This document shows positions 36,832-46,859 of a DNA stretch of 64,000 bases, in pieces. The position numbers and the translations under genes were made by a program. Each line of letters begins with the position of its first letter. Within the stretch, counting starts at the first letter, position 1. The stretch lies in contig CALVAA010000004.1 of the NCBI GenBank assembly GCA_944325315.1, forward strand, positions 49,763-113,762, in the 5' to 3' direction. The notes under the pieces were generated by a model. It saw nothing but the letters and a program-made list of their open reading frames with translations, did not search any database and had not been told where the DNA came from. The DNA is from Candidatus Gastranaerophilales bacterium. Its GTDB lineage: Bacteria; Cyanobacteriota; Vampirovibrionia; Gastranaerophilales; Gastranaerophilaceae.

Positions 36832-38706
36832 ATGTCGGATATTACCTATCAGCAAGCAGTCGAGCAAATAAAAGAAAAATTAGATATAGTGGATGTTATA
36901 TCTAAATATGTTGTTTTAAAAAAAGCAGGAAGAAATTTTCAAGGACTTTGCCCTTTTCATAACGAAAAAACACCCTCTTTTGTGGTAACCCAAGATAAAC
37001 AAATATTTAAATGTTTCGGCTGCGGAGAAGGCGGCGATGTGTTTACTTTTTTAATGAAAATTAACAACCAAACATTCGCAGAAGTAATTGAAGAACAGGC
37101 AAGCAATCTTGGGATAGAGCTTCCTAAAACAAATTCCAAAAACTCCGCTATATACAAAGCCGAAAAAGAACGCCTGTACGACGCTATGGAAATGGCAGCA
37201 AGATTTTTTCGAAACAATCTTGAATCAAATCAAAAAGCTCTTGAATATCTTGAAAAAAGAGGTATTAACGAAACTGCAATAGGGGCATTTTCTTTAGGTT
37301 TAGCTCCGAAAGGCAACTTTGAACTAAAAAATTATCTCACAAACCTCGGCTTTACGATTGATGAACTTTCAAAAGCCGGTTTGGTATACGAAAAGGATAA
37401 TGTATTTTTCGATAGATTTAAAAACAGAATAATGATTCCGATTAAAAACATAAATTCAAACACAATTGCCTTTGGCGCAAGAGCAATAGTTGAAGGTCAA
37501 ATGCCAAAGTATATAAATTCTCCTGAAAGTTTAATTTATAACAAAAGTTCAGTGCTTTTCGGCCTAAACAAGGCGAAAGACGCAATAGCAAAACAAGACA
37601 GCGTTATTTTTATGGAAGGATATTTTGATGTAATTTCAGCGCATCTTGGAGGGATTGAAAATGCCGTTGCGACTTGCGGAACAGCTTTAACAAGCCAACA
37701 TATAAAATTAATCAGTCGCTACAGTCCTTCAAGAAGAATATATCTTGCTTTTGATACGGATTCAGCCGGTAAAAAAGCAATAGAACACGGAGCACAAGTT
37801 ATTAAAAATATCTTTGCTTCCCTTGGCGATATCAAACAATACGATTCCAATTTTAGACAAAATCAAAATGATGTTTGCGAAATCAGGGTTGTTCAAGAAA
37901 TTGAAGGAAAAGATCCGGATGAATTTATCCGAGAATTTGGCGGAGAAGAATATTTAAAAAAAGTCAAAAAAGCACCTTTGCTTCTTGATTACCAACTAAA
38001 CCAAATATATTCCGAGATAAAAGGAAATATAAGTCCGCAAGAAAAAAGCAAATTTGTAGTCCATATTGCCGATATTTTATATCAAATTAAAAATCCTGTA
38101 ATTTTAGACGATTATATAAAAGAAGCGTCATTCAAACTCGACGTCAACCAATCAATTTTAAAAAACCAAATCATAAACAAACAAAACGAGGAGTTTGGAA
38201 TTTTAAAAATTGAAAATGAAGACATATACAACAAAAAAGAATTAATTAAAAAAGATTCTCACAGCCAATACGAATTAATGGAAGAAAACATTATAAAACT
38301 CGCTTTTGCGGCAAACACCAGAGAAAAACAAGCATACTTCAGAGAAAAACTAAAAGGATATACAAGTGAAAACAAAGAAAATTTTATGATTCTGGATTCC
38401 ATTGACAAAAAATTTGACGAAGTGAATAATGTTGATGAGCTAGCAAAAAAACTTTTTCTCGGGTTTTATAATGAACAGCACATTCAAAAAAAAATCTCAG
38501 ATAATATTTTTTCATCGCATGAATTTAACAACCTATCTCAAGAAGATTACAAAAAGGCGCTTGACGAGACATTTATGAGACTGAATGCAATGCTTATACA
38601 ACACAAAAAAAATGAACTTAAAAAAATGTTAAAAGACTCAACTTTAAGTGCAGATGAAAAATTAAAAATTTCAACAAAAATTTTTCAAGAATTAAAAAAT
38701 CAATAA
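36832..38706 (+). CDS. dnaG: DNA primase
   Basis: 624 residues. N-terminal CHC2 zinc finger (CPFHNEKTPSF then CFGCGEGGDVFTF), RNA-polymerase core, TOPRIM with FMEGYFDVISAH and YLAFDTDSAGKKA, and a C-terminal DnaB-binding helical part (about residues 470-624). It lays RNA primers at the replication fork. It lies 18 bp before rpoD, the classic macromolecular-synthesis arrangement (rpsU is absent). Confidence 0.96.
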   Translation: MSDITYQQAVEQIKEKLDIVDVISKYVVLKKAGRNFQGLCPFHNEKTPSFVVTQDKQIFKCFGCGEGGDVFTFLMKINNQTFAEVIEEQASNLGIELPKTNSKNSAIYKAEKERLYDAMEMAARFFRNNLESNQKALEYLEKRGINETAIGAFSLGLAPKGNFELKNYLTNLGFTIDELSKAGLVYEKDNVFFDRFKNRIMIPIKNINSNTIAFGARAIVEGQMPKYINSPESLIYNKSSVLFGLNKAKDAIAKQDSVIFMEGYFDVISAHLGGIENAVATCGTALTSQHIKLISRYSPSRRIYLAFDTDSAGKKAIEHGAQVIKNIFASLGDIKQYDSNFRQNQNDVCEIRVVQEIEGKDPDEFIREFGGEEYLKKVKKAPLLLDYQLNQIYSEIKGNISPQEKSKFVVHIADILYQIKNPVILDDYIKEASFKLDVNQSILKNQIINKQNEEFGILKIENEDIYNKKELIKKDSHSQYELMEENIIKLAFAANTREKQAYFREKLKGYTSENKENFMILDSIDKKFDEVNNVDELAKKLFLGFYNEQHIQKKISDNIFSSHEFNNLSQEDYKKALDETFMRLNAMLIQHKKNELKKMLKDSTLSADEKLKISTKIFQELKNQ

Positions 38707-38724
38707 AGATTGGAGAATAAATTA

Positions 38725-39795
38725 ATGAGTAGAAAAAGAAATCCTGAAAGTTCAGTTATAAGTGTTATAGATAAAACAGAAATGGTTGAAGAAGATGAAT
38801 ACTTTGAAAGCACAGGGCTTGAAACCGACAATATCTCTAACATTATAAGAACTCAAGGCGTAAGCACGGTTGAATCTGCAAGTGCATCTACTTTTTTTGA
38901 CCAAAACGACGACGAAGATCAAGGAGAAAACGATTTGGCCATTCCAAGAGGAATGTCCGTTGACGATCCCGTTAGGATGTATTTAAGAGAAATCGGAAGA
39001 ATTAAACTTTTAACAGCAGATGAAGAAATTGATTTAGCAAGAAAAATTGTGGCAGGCGGAAACAGCGGCGCTGTTGCAAAAAGAAAATTAGTTCAAGCAA
39101 ACCTGCGTCTTGTTGTTTCAATTGCAAAAAAATATGTAGGAAGGGGGATGTTATTTCTTGACTTGATTCAAGAAGGAAACCTTGGACTTATAAGAGCAGC
39201 AGAAAAATTTGACCACGAAAGAGGATACAAATTTTCAACTTATGCAACCTGGTGGATACGCCAAGCAATAACAAGAGCGATAGCAGACCAAGCAAGAACA
39301 ATCAGAATTCCGGTTCATATGGTTGAAACAATCAACAAGCTTAAAAAAGTAACAAGAAAACTAGCTCAAGAACTTGCAAGAAAACCATCCGAGGAAGAAT
39401 TATCAGCAGAAATGGGCATTTCCATAAATAAGCTAAGAGAAATTATAAAAGTAGCTCAAGAACCGTTATCTCTTGAAACTCCCATTGGAAAAGAGGAAGA
39501 TTCCCGTCTTGGAGATTTTATTGAAGATAAAGACGCTGATGCTCCGGTTAAAACAGTTGCCCATGAACTTTTAAGAGAAGATCTTGCGGAAGTTTTAGGT
39601 TCACTTTCTCCAAGAGAAAGAGATGTTTTAAGACTTCGCTTCGGGATGGACGACGGAAGGCAAAGAACACTTGAAGAAGTCGGACAGCTCTTTGGTGTTA
39701 CAAGAGAAAGAATCAGACAAATCGAAGCAAAAGCTTTAAGAAAATTACGTCATCCGAATCGTTCAAAACGCTTAAAGGAATATGTTGAAGTTTAA
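38725..39795 (+). CDS. rpoD: primary sigma factor RpoD (SigA)
   Basis: 356 residues from the ATG at 38725, supported by TTGGAG upstream. Region 1.1 is short and acidic; region 1.2 [20 protein letters not shown]; region 2 with [20 protein letters not shown] and the -10 binding [20 protein letters not shown]; region 3; region 4.2 [20 protein letters not shown]. Housekeeping promoter recognition. Terminator immediately downstream. Confidence 0.97.
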   Translation: MSRKRNPESSVISVIDKTEMVEEDEYFESTGLETDNISNIIRTQGVSTVESASASTFFDQNDDEDQGENDLAIPRGMSVDDPVRMYLREIGRIKLLTADEEIDLARKIVAGGNSGAVAKRKLVQANLRLVVSIAKKYVGRGMLFLDLIQEGNLGLIRAAEKFDHERGYKFSTYATWWIRQAITRAIADQARTIRIPVHMVETINKLKKVTRKLAQELARKPSEEELSAEMGISINKLREIIKVAQEPLSLETPIGKEEDSRLGDFIEDKDADAPVKTVAHELLREDLAEVLGSLSPRERDVLRLRFGMDDGRQRTLEEVGQLFGVTRERIRQIEAKALRKLRHPNRSKRLKEYVEV

Positions 39796-39800
39796 TACTA

Positions 39801-39826
39801 TAAAGCCCTCCATCAAGAGGGCTTTA
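39801..39826 (+). terminator. terminator of dnaG-rpoD
   Basis: Perfect 10-bp stem TAAAGCCCTC / GAGGGCTTTA with a 6-nt loop, right after the rpoD stop. Confidence 0.8.
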
Positions 39827-39901
39827 ATTGTTTTCGAATGATTTAAAAGCATATTTCTATTTTTATTGTATAATTTAAAAAACCATATCGGAATTAAATT
39901 T

Positions 39902-40471
39902 ATGAAAAACAAAGCAAAATTAATAATATTCACAGGCCCGTCAGGAGTAGGCAAAGGAACAATTCTTGCTGACTTTTTTAAAAAAGCTGACAACAATATT
40001 GTTTATTCCATTTCAAACACCACAAGAAATCCAAGAGATGGTGAAATTAACGGAATGCATTATTTTTTTATTACAAAGGAAGAATTTAAAAAGCTAATTG
40101 AAGAAGATTCTTTTCTTGAGTATGCCTGCTATAGCGGGAATTATTACGGCACAAATAAAAAATTTGTTGATGAAAAACTACAAAAAGGTAAAAGTGTATT
40201 ACTTGAAATTGAACTGCAAGGCGCACTTCAGGTAATGAAAAAGAGAAATGATGCAGTAAGCATCTTTATAAAACCTCCAAATTTTGAAGAACTTGAAAAA
40301 AGATTAAGAGGAAGGCACTCGGAAGACGAAAAAACAATTTTAAAAAGGCTTGAAGCCGCAAAAGAAGAATTGAAAAATGCGGATAAATTTAAATACATAA
40401 TTGAAAACGATATTGTAGAAAATGCCGTTGATAAACTTATTGAAATATACAACAAGGAAACAAAAGAATGA
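39902..40471 (+). CDS. gmk: guanylate kinase
   Basis: 189 residues from ATG 39902; the frame opens upstream at a TTG that overlaps a TATAAT box. P-loop IFTGPSGVGKGTI (9-21), then SISNTTRNPRDGEINGMHYF and GNYYGT. Converts GMP to GDP. Overlaps coaBC by 4 bp; first gene of a long plus-strand run to aroB. Confidence 0.96.
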   Translation: MKNKAKLIIFTGPSGVGKGTILADFFKKADNNIVYSISNTTRNPRDGEINGMHYFFITKEEFKKLIEEDSFLEYACYSGNYYGTNKKFVDEKLQKGKSVLLEIELQGALQVMKKRNDAVSIFIKPPNFEELEKRLRGRHSEDEKTILKRLEAAKEELKNADKFKYIIENDIVENAVDKLIEIYNKETKE

Positions 40472-41631
40472 AAAATATCCTAATAGGCATAACTTCATCA
40501 ATTGCTTCATATAAAATTTATGAGCTTATAAGGAAATTTAAAAAAAACAACTACAACACTAAAGTGATTTTAACGGACAATGCTCTAAATTTCGTTTCCC
40601 CGCTTGTGCTTGAAACACTAAGCCAAAACAATGTATACTATAAACAATTTTTGGCAAAAGACACAACGGAACACATAAGCCTTGCCGATTGGGCAGATGT
40701 TTTTTTAATAGCACCAATAAGCGCTAATACAATTTCAAAATGTGCCCAAGGAATTGCAGATAACCTTTTAACAAGTGTTTTTTGCGCATACTTAGGTAAT
40801 AAAAAACCGGTTGTACTTACCCCTGCAATGAACGAAGGAATGTGGAATAACCCCATAATACAAGAAAATATTCAAAAATTAAAAAAACTCGGCTGCATTT
40901 TTACGGATGTTAAAGAAGGTTTTCTTGCCTGCAATTCTGAAGGTAAAGGAAGAATGGAAGATATTGATATAATTTTTCAAAACACCATAAGGGCACTTTA
41001 TCAAAACAAAAAAAATAATAATAAAAAAATCGTAGTAACTATTGGCGGAACAAAAGAAAAAATAGACTCCGTAAGATATATAACAAACGCTTCATCAGGT
41101 AAAATGGGTACAGCACTTGCAGATTGGTCATACTATAAGGGCTATGATGTAACTGCAGTTTCGACTGTTAATTTAAACAAAGCCTATAAAACAATATACG
41201 TTAAAAGCGCACTTGACATGCTCAATGAATTAAACGAACAAAATTTTGACTATCTTATAATGGCTGCAGCAATTGCGGATTTCAGGGCAGAAAATCCGAG
41301 CAGCGAAAAAATATCAAAAGAAGATATTAATGAATATTTCAATCTTAAGTTAATAAAAAACCCCGACATAGTTAAAACCATTGCTCAAAATAAAAAAGAA
41401 AATCAAAAAATAATAGGTTTTTGCCTTACTGATAAAAACTTAATTAATTGTGCAAAAGAAAAACTTAAAAACAAAAACCTTGATTTTATTGTTGCAAACA
41501 GCGTTATTGATGCTTTGGGAAAAGATAAAAACAAGGTTACAATTATAGACAAAAGTGGTAAAATTATACATATAGATTCAGATTTTAAAGAAAACATTGC
41601 AAAAAAGATTTTGGAGGCAGTTTGTGATTAA
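40468..41631 (+). CDS. coaBC: bifunctional phosphopantothenoylcysteine decarboxylase / phosphopantothenate-cysteine ligase
   Basis: 387 residues. N-terminal flavoprotein decarboxylase CoaC (IGITSSIASYKIYELIRKFK, then APISANTISKCAQGIADNLL and PAMNEGMWNNP). C-terminal ligase CoaB (VVTIGGTKEKIDSVRYITNA, SSGKMGTALADW, AAAIADFR). Two consecutive steps of coenzyme A synthesis. The 3' end overlaps the next gene by 8 bp. Confidence 0.95.
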   Translation: MKNILIGITSSIASYKIYELIRKFKKNNYNTKVILTDNALNFVSPLVLETLSQNNVYYKQFLAKDTTEHISLADWADVFLIAPISANTISKCAQGIADNLLTSVFCAYLGNKKPVVLTPAMNEGMWNNPIIQENIQKLKKLGCIFTDVKEGFLACNSEGKGRMEDIDIIFQNTIRALYQNKKNNNKKIVVTIGGTKEKIDSVRYITNASSGKMGTALADWSYYKGYDVTAVSTVNLNKAYKTIYVKSALDMLNELNEQNFDYLIMAAAIADFRAENPSSEKISKEDINEYFNLKLIKNPDIVKTIAQNKKENQKIIGFCLTDKNLINCAKEKLKNKNLDFIVANSVIDALGKDKNKVTIIDKSGKIIHIDSDFKENIAKKILEAVCD

Positions 41632-42361
41632 AACAGATTACATAATTTCAAAAATTGAAAAATACGCTTCGCTTGAGTTAGCCGAACCTTGGGACAACTC
41701 AGGATGGCAAATTAATCTTTGTCATGACTACACCAACAAAGTTTTAGTTGCGCTTTCTTTAACCAAAGACGTCTTAGAACAAGCAGTAACAAACGACTGC
41801 GATTTAATCATAACCCACCATCCTTTAATTTTTAATTCCATTAAAAAAATAGAAAACCCTTTAATTGTCGAAGCCATAAGAAATAATATTTGTGTATATT
41901 GTGCCCATACAAATCTTGATAAAACATACGGCTCTACAACGGATGCTTTATGCGGAGTTTTAGGTTTACAGAATCTTGTAACCGTAGAAGATTATATTAA
42001 AATTGCGCATTTAAAAGACGAGCTTGCGCTAGAACAGCTTTGTGATAATATTAAACAAGCATTAAATTTGGAAAATGTTAAATTAATTAACCCTAACAAC
42101 ATTTCAATAGTTAAAAATATTGCAATTTGTGCCGGTGCCGGAGGCGGATTTATTGACAATTTGAGAAACTATGATGTTGATGTTTATATTACAGGTGATA
42201 TAAAATTCCACAAAGCGCTTGAAGTAGATGGTTTTGCAGTTATAGATATAGGACACTTTGAATCAGAACTTCCTGTATTGCCTTTAATTCAAGGGTTAAT
42301 TGCAAAAACAAAAGTCGAAGTTATAATAGCAAAAGAAGAAAAACCCTGGGTGATGGTTTAA
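41624..42361 (+). CDS. Nif3/YqfO-type dinuclear metal-centre protein
   Basis: 245 residues from the GTG at 41624, which follows TTGGAGG; the open frame further upstream lies inside coaBC. Signature segments: EPWDNSGWQIN, CDLIITHHPLIFNSI (metal-binding His pair), YCAHTNLDKTYGSTTDALC, ICAGAGGGFID and DIGHFESE. Often annotated as GTP cyclohydrolase I type 2; the actual substrate is not established. Stop overlaps the aroC start by 1 nt. Confidence 0.9.
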   Translation: MIKTDYIISKIEKYASLELAEPWDNSGWQINLCHDYTNKVLVALSLTKDVLEQAVTNDCDLIITHHPLIFNSIKKIENPLIVEAIRNNICVYCAHTNLDKTYGSTTDALCGVLGLQNLVTVEDYIKIAHLKDELALEQLCDNIKQALNLENVKLINPNNISIVKNIAICAGAGGGFIDNLRNYDVDVYITGDIKFHKALEVDGFAVIDIGHFESELPVLPLIQGLIAKTKVEVIIAKEEKPWVMV

Positions 42362-43482
42362 TGGCAATTCGTTTTTTAACAGCGGGAGAATCCCACGGAC
42401 AAGCACTCAGCGCAATAATCGAAGGAATTCCCTACGGATATGAACTTGATTTTGACTTTATAAACGCACAACTCCGAAAACGCCAGCAAGGTTACGGTCG
42501 TGGCGGAAGAATGCAAATTGAAACAGACAAAATCAAAATAAAATCTGGCGTAAGGCACTCCATCACAACAGCAAGCCCCATTACAATTGAAATTAACAAC
42601 AAGGATTGGAAAAATTGGGCTTATCCAATGAGTATTGAAAAAATTAATTTCAATTCAATGGACGAAAACACAAAATTAGACATTATAAAACAAATAAATG
42701 AAAAAAAAGTAACAAAATTCCGCCCTGCCCATGCTGATTTGGCCGCTGCTTTAAAATATGATTTTGATGACATCAGATACTCGCTTGAGCGCTCAAGCGC
42801 CAGAGAAACAGCAACAAGAGTTGCAGTTGGAGCTATTTGTCAGAACATTTTAAAAAACTACAATATAGATTTTTCATTTGAAATTCTATCTGTTAAAAAT
42901 TGTTTTGACAAAGATAAGTTTGAAGAAACTATTAAACAGGCGATGCTTGAAGGTGATTCATTAGGCGGAGTTATTAAAGTAACTGTTAAAAACGTTCCTG
43001 TCGGACTTGGAAGCTTTACCCACTGGGATAAACGCCTGGACGGAAAGCTTGCTCAAGCACTTATGTCTATTCCTGCAATAAAAGCGGTAGAAATAGGATT
43101 AGGAAAAGAATATGCCTCTTTAAGCGGTTATAATAGCCATGATGAAATTTTCTACAACGAAAAATATTTCCACAAAACAAACAATTCAGGCGGAATTGAA
43201 GGCGGAATTTCAAACGGGGAAGATATTGTCTTAACAGTTTCAATGAAACCTATTCCAACAATGAAAAAAGCCCTGAATTCTGTCGAAATCAAAACGCACA
43301 AACAAACCCTTGCACACTTTGAGCGTGCAGATAGTTGCGCAGTATATGCTTGCGGGGTTGTAGCTGTCAATATGAGTGCTATAATTATTCTTGATTCCTT
43401 TTTGGAAAAATTTGGAAAAGATACAAAAAAAGACATTGACTTAGCTTTTGAAAACTATAAAAAGAGGATTAATGAACTGTAA
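42361..43482 (+). CDS. aroC: chorismate synthase
   Basis: 373 residues. FMN-dependent last step of the shikimate pathway. Signatures GESHGQALSAIIEGIPYG (8-25), RRQ-type loop KRQQGYGRGGRM, RSSARETATRVAVGAICQN, NSGGIEGGISNGEDI and the C-terminal RADSCAVYACGVVAVNM. Slightly shorter than proteobacterial forms. Its 3' end overlaps aroK by 11 bp; together with aroB the three form an aro cluster. Confidence 0.96.
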   Translation: MAIRFLTAGESHGQALSAIIEGIPYGYELDFDFINAQLRKRQQGYGRGGRMQIETDKIKIKSGVRHSITTASPITIEINNKDWKNWAYPMSIEKINFNSMDENTKLDIIKQINEKKVTKFRPAHADLAAALKYDFDDIRYSLERSSARETATRVAVGAICQNILKNYNIDFSFEILSVKNCFDKDKFEETIKQAMLEGDSLGGVIKVTVKNVPVGLGSFTHWDKRLDGKLAQALMSIPAIKAVEIGLGKEYASLSGYNSHDEIFYNEKYFHKTNNSGGIEGGISNGEDIVLTVSMKPIPTMKKALNSVEIKTHKQTLAHFERADSCAVYACGVVAVNMSAIIILDSFLEKFGKDTKKDIDLAFENYKKRINEL

Positions 43483-43993
43483 CAAAATTGCCCTTTTAGG
43501 GATGATGGGTGCGGGAAAATCCACTATCGCAAAAGAACTTTCCCAAAAAACAAATATAACTTTTTTTGAATTGGATGAAATTTTCGAAAAAGAAAACAAC
43601 ACAACAATCAAAATTTTTTTTAAAGAAAAAGGAGAGAGTCTTTTTAGAATAAAAGAAAGCGAAATTTTATCCAAAATATCCAAACAGAATTCTTTTATTT
43701 TATCTTGCGGCGGAGGAGTAATTTTAAAAGAAGAAAACAGAAATATACTTTTTAAAAGAGATATAACGACAATATATCTAAAAGCAAGTGTTGATGAAAT
43801 ATTTAAAAGAATAAAAAATAATTCAACAAGACCGCTTTTATTGGTTGACAATCCTAAAGAAGAAATTGAAAAAATACTGTCACAAAGACAAAAATACTAC
43901 AAACTTGCAAACTATACAATAAATACAGACAACAAAAAAATTGATGAAATAGTCGGAGAAATTATAAAAAAGTATGGAAAAAATAGAAATTAA
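43472..43993 (+). CDS. aroK: shikimate kinase
   Basis: 173 residues from the ATG at 43472 (AGAGGA upstream), inside the end of aroC. P-loop LLGMMGAGKSTIAKEL, shikimate-binding ELDEIFEKENN, LSCGGGVILKEENR and LID-region NNSTRPLL. Phosphorylates shikimate at O3. Overlaps aroB by 20 bp. Confidence 0.93.
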   Translation: MNCNKIALLGMMGAGKSTIAKELSQKTNITFFELDEIFEKENNTTIKIFFKEKGESLFRIKESEILSKISKQNSFILSCGGGVILKEENRNILFKRDITTIYLKASVDEIFKRIKNNSTRPLLLVDNPKEEIEKILSQRQKYYKLANYTINTDNKKIDEIVGEIIKKYGKNRN

Positions 43994-45035
43994 AACAAAA
44001 GAAAACATAAACAGCGAAATAATAATTCTTGAAGACTTAATGTCTAATATTCAAAACTATTTTGAAGACAAAAAATATTTTCTTATTACAAACACGACGC
44101 TTGCAAAATTGTATCCTGAAATTATATACAAATTCAACAACAAAAGAGTAATTATTATAAAAGATGGCGAAAAATATAAAAACTTTAAAACATTCAACAA
44201 AATAATTGAAAAACTGCTAAAAGAAAAAATCGAAAGAAAAGACTCAATTGTTGCTTTTGGCGGAGGAGTTGTAGGAGATTTAGCCGGTTTTGTTGCTTCC
44301 AGTGTTTTAAGAGGAGTAGAGCTTATTCAAATACCAACAACACTCCTTGCAATGTGCGATTCTGCCATTGGCGGGAAAACCGGCTATAATACAATTTTTG
44401 GAAAGAATCTTGTCGGATCTTTTTATCTTGCAAAAAAAGTCTTGATTGATACTTTGTTTTTAAATACCCTAAACAAATACGAATACAAATGCGGCTTAGG
44501 AGAGATTATAAAGTATGCCCTTATTGAAAAGTCGGCCAAAAATAATGAATTTTTTAATCTTTTGGATTTTCTTGAAAAAAATCAAATACATGATATAAAA
44601 TATCAGATGCCATATATAGTAAAAGTTTGCGCTTCAATAAAAGCAAATGTTGTTGAATTGGACAGATTAGAAGGAAATTTAAGAAAAATTTTAAATTTCG
44701 GACACACTTTTGCCCACCCGATTGAGACTATTTACAACTACAAAAAAATTTCTCACGGGCAAGCTGTGGCATACGGAATAAAAAGCGCCTGCAAACTCGG
44801 GTACAATTTAGGCAAAATAAATAAAGAATATTATGACAGAATAATAAATCTTATAGATAAATTCGAACTTACAGACAAAAAAATTAAATACAAAAAAGAA
44901 GATTTTATTGAACTAATGAAGCAGGATAAAAAGATTGAAAACGGCAAAATTAACTTGCTTGTGCCAACTCATCCTTCGACTGTTGAGCTTTTTGATAATA
45001 TAGATTTGCCTTTGATTGAAGCTTGCCTGCCTTAG
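43974..45035 (+). CDS. aroB: 3-dehydroquinate synthase
   Basis: 353 residues. NAD- and zinc-dependent second step of the shikimate pathway. Motifs: NAD-binding VAFGGGVVGDLAGFVAS, QIPTTLLAMCDSAIGGKTGY, ECKCGLGE-type KCGLGEIIKYALIE, and metal-binding NFGHTFAHPIE. Starts 20 bp inside aroK. The last 86 bp are shared, in the opposite orientation, with the TPR protein gene ending at 44950. Confidence 0.95.
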   Translation: MEKIEIKTKENINSEIIILEDLMSNIQNYFEDKKYFLITNTTLAKLYPEIIYKFNNKRVIIIKDGEKYKNFKTFNKIIEKLLKEKIERKDSIVAFGGGVVGDLAGFVASSVLRGVELIQIPTTLLAMCDSAIGGKTGYNTIFGKNLVGSFYLAKKVLIDTLFLNTLNKYEYKCGLGEIIKYALIEKSAKNNEFFNLLDFLEKNQIHDIKYQMPYIVKVCASIKANVVELDRLEGNLRKILNFGHTFAHPIETIYNYKKISHGQAVAYGIKSACKLGYNLGKINKEYYDRIINLIDKFELTDKKIKYKKEDFIELMKQDKKIENGKINLLVPTHPSTVELFDNIDLPLIEACLP

Positions 45036-46488
45036 CATGGTTTCCCAGTTTTTCCATAACAATAGCTGCCTGTTCATAGTTATATGCCATTTGTTCGTAT
45101 GTTTCGTTATTTCTCGGAAAAATTTTCAAAGCTTCTCTGTAATTTTCTATAGCTTTTTCATTTTCACCAAGATATTGATAATTTTGAGCAGATGAGCTGT
45201 ATGTTTTTGCTATGGTATTATCATCACTGCTTGTAATGGCGCTGTCTAAAGCTAACTGTGAATAATCATTTGTATTTTGAACATCAAATTTTTTAGTATA
45301 CATTCTTGCAATATCTGATAATACTCTTGCCTGTGCCGACAAGTTGTTTGCTTCACCGCTATATGCAACACTTGACAAGTAATTATCAAGAGCGGGATTG
45401 AATTCGCTAAATTCATCATAAATTTTACCTGATTTATAAAAAGCCTGAGCTTTAAGATTTAAATCATTTGCTTTGGTTGCTTCAAAATAATCTCTTAGTG
45501 CATAATCCACGTAGTCATAATCATCAAAAAGTTTCCCTCTTTCAAGGTGGATTGCAGCTTTAATATTTCTATTTACATCGAATTGATTTGACAATATACC
45601 AAGGGCTTCATTAAGCATATTGATTGCATCTATATCACCTTTGTTAGTTTGGGGAGTTTTCTTAGCTTTTAATAAAAGCTCTCTTGCTGCTTCATCCGTT
45701 TTATTAAAAGGCAAAAAAGCGCCTTGTGTTTTAACTTTAGGAACATCATCAGGCAATTGCTCCAAACCGGCTTCATCGATTGTACTTGTATCTAAATTAG
45801 GAGTTTGAGTGTCTGTATTTTCATCTCGAGTTGAAGAAAAATCAAATGAACTTTGAACTTCCGGCTTTTCATAAGTAATATTTTCAATTTTTATCTCTTT
45901 AATTTCATCAATTTTCTCAGTGGTTTTATCATCCAAAGAAGTTATGTCTTTTGGCTTTTCTTCATTTACTTTTTCAATTCGATCTTGTGCTTTTTGGGGA
46001 AATTTCAACAGAAAGTCAGGGTTTATTTCACCAGGATTAGCTTTTAAATTTATATCTTGCTTGAATAAAGTACTAATCCAATTTTCAACAACGTTTGAAT
46101 GTTTCTTTAAAGTTTCGCTTATGTACACATCTGAAATTTTTGAAGCATTTTTCAAATTTGAAATAATAATTTCCCTTGAAGGATCTTTTTTATAAGATTC
46201 CTTTTCAACAAGACTCAAATACAAATTCACTTCCTCGGAAACATCTTCAGGAGCATTGATTGCAATTATTGTATTTTTAAAATCCGCAAGAACTTGGGAA
46301 ATATTTATTTTCCCGCTTGCATAATACATTGCAGCTTTTTTTTCATCCTGTGTAACGTTTTGGTTTTTTCTAAATTCATCAGATGCCAATAAAGGCTGTT
46401 CACTTTTATTAGACGAGCCTTCTGCGTTTTTTTCGTAACGATTCTTTTTTGTAAAATTTATATTAACAGGATAAATCGAATTATACAA
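44950..46488 (-). CDS. TPR-containing protein with a disordered middle
   Basis: 512 residues. N-terminus MYNSIYPVNINFTKKNRYEK carries an NINF motif like another hypothetical here. A helical region and a long acidic, Thr/Asp-rich linker follow (about residues 165-270). Tetratricopeptide-type helical repeats occupy about 280-500 (AINMLNEALGILSNQFDV, YALRDYFEATKANDLNLK, LDNYLSSVAYSGEANNLS, AIENYREALKIFPRNNETYE). No signal peptide. A scaffold or adaptor role is likely but unproven. Its last 28 codons lie antisense to the end of aroB. Confidence 0.75.
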   Translation of the reverse strand: MYNSIYPVNINFTKKNRYEKNAEGSSNKSEQPLLASDEFRKNQNVTQDEKKAAMYYASGKINISQVLADFKNTIIAINAPEDVSEEVNLYLSLVEKESYKKDPSREIIISNLKNASKISDVYISETLKKHSNVVENWISTLFKQDINLKANPGEINPDFLLKFPQKAQDRIEKVNEEKPKDITSLDDKTTEKIDEIKEIKIENITYEKPEVQSSFDFSSTRDENTDTQTPNLDTSTIDEAGLEQLPDDVPKVKTQGAFLPFNKTDEAARELLLKAKKTPQTNKGDIDAINMLNEALGILSNQFDVNRNIKAAIHLERGKLFDDYDYVDYALRDYFEATKANDLNLKAQAFYKSGKIYDEFSEFNPALDNYLSSVAYSGEANNLSAQARVLSDIARMYTKKFDVQNTNDYSQLALDSAITSSDDNTIAKTYSSSAQNYQYLGENEKAIENYREALKIFPRNNETYEQMAYNYEQAAIVMEKLGNHAKAGKLQSKANLYYQKAQQSKDELAQAS

Positions 46489-46715
46489 AATTAAACCTCA
46501 GTGTATAAACTCCCAAACATATTATAAAAAAAATTATATTTGTTTTAGTCATACAAATGAACTAAATTAAAGGCATTCAACAATACTTTAACAATAATTA
46601 AAACAAAATCAAATTTTTTGAAAAAATGTTTAATTTTTTTTACATTACTTAAAAAACTAAAGATTATTAAAACTATTTCTATTATAATGTAGTTAAATTA
46701 TAGGAGTTTAGATAT

Positions 46716-46844
46716 ATGCCCCAATACGTTTTCAAAATGAAAAAAGGCGAACTTGAGATAGAATTTTCCTCCGATGATGCTGAATTTGTTGAACAACAGC
46801 TTGAAAAATGGCGGGAAGAAATTTTAAAAAAACACGCTCAGTAA
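46716..46844 (+). CDS. 42-residue small protein
   Basis: Begins ATG at 46716 behind TAGGAG and ends TAA at 46844. The protein is short and acidic/basic mixed: MPQYVFKMKKGELEIEFSSD, then a helix AEFVEQQLEKWREEILKK. The opening beta-type stretch followed by a helix resembles the N-terminal 35 residues of the next gene (YYNIKIKSEGSEFSLNSSNK then a helix), 15 bp downstream, so the two may be related by duplication. Probably co-transcribed with that gene. Function unknown. Confidence 0.65.
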   Translation: MPQYVFKMKKGELEIEFSSDDAEFVEQQLEKWREEILKKHAQ

Positions 46845-46859
46845 ATTAAGGATATTATA

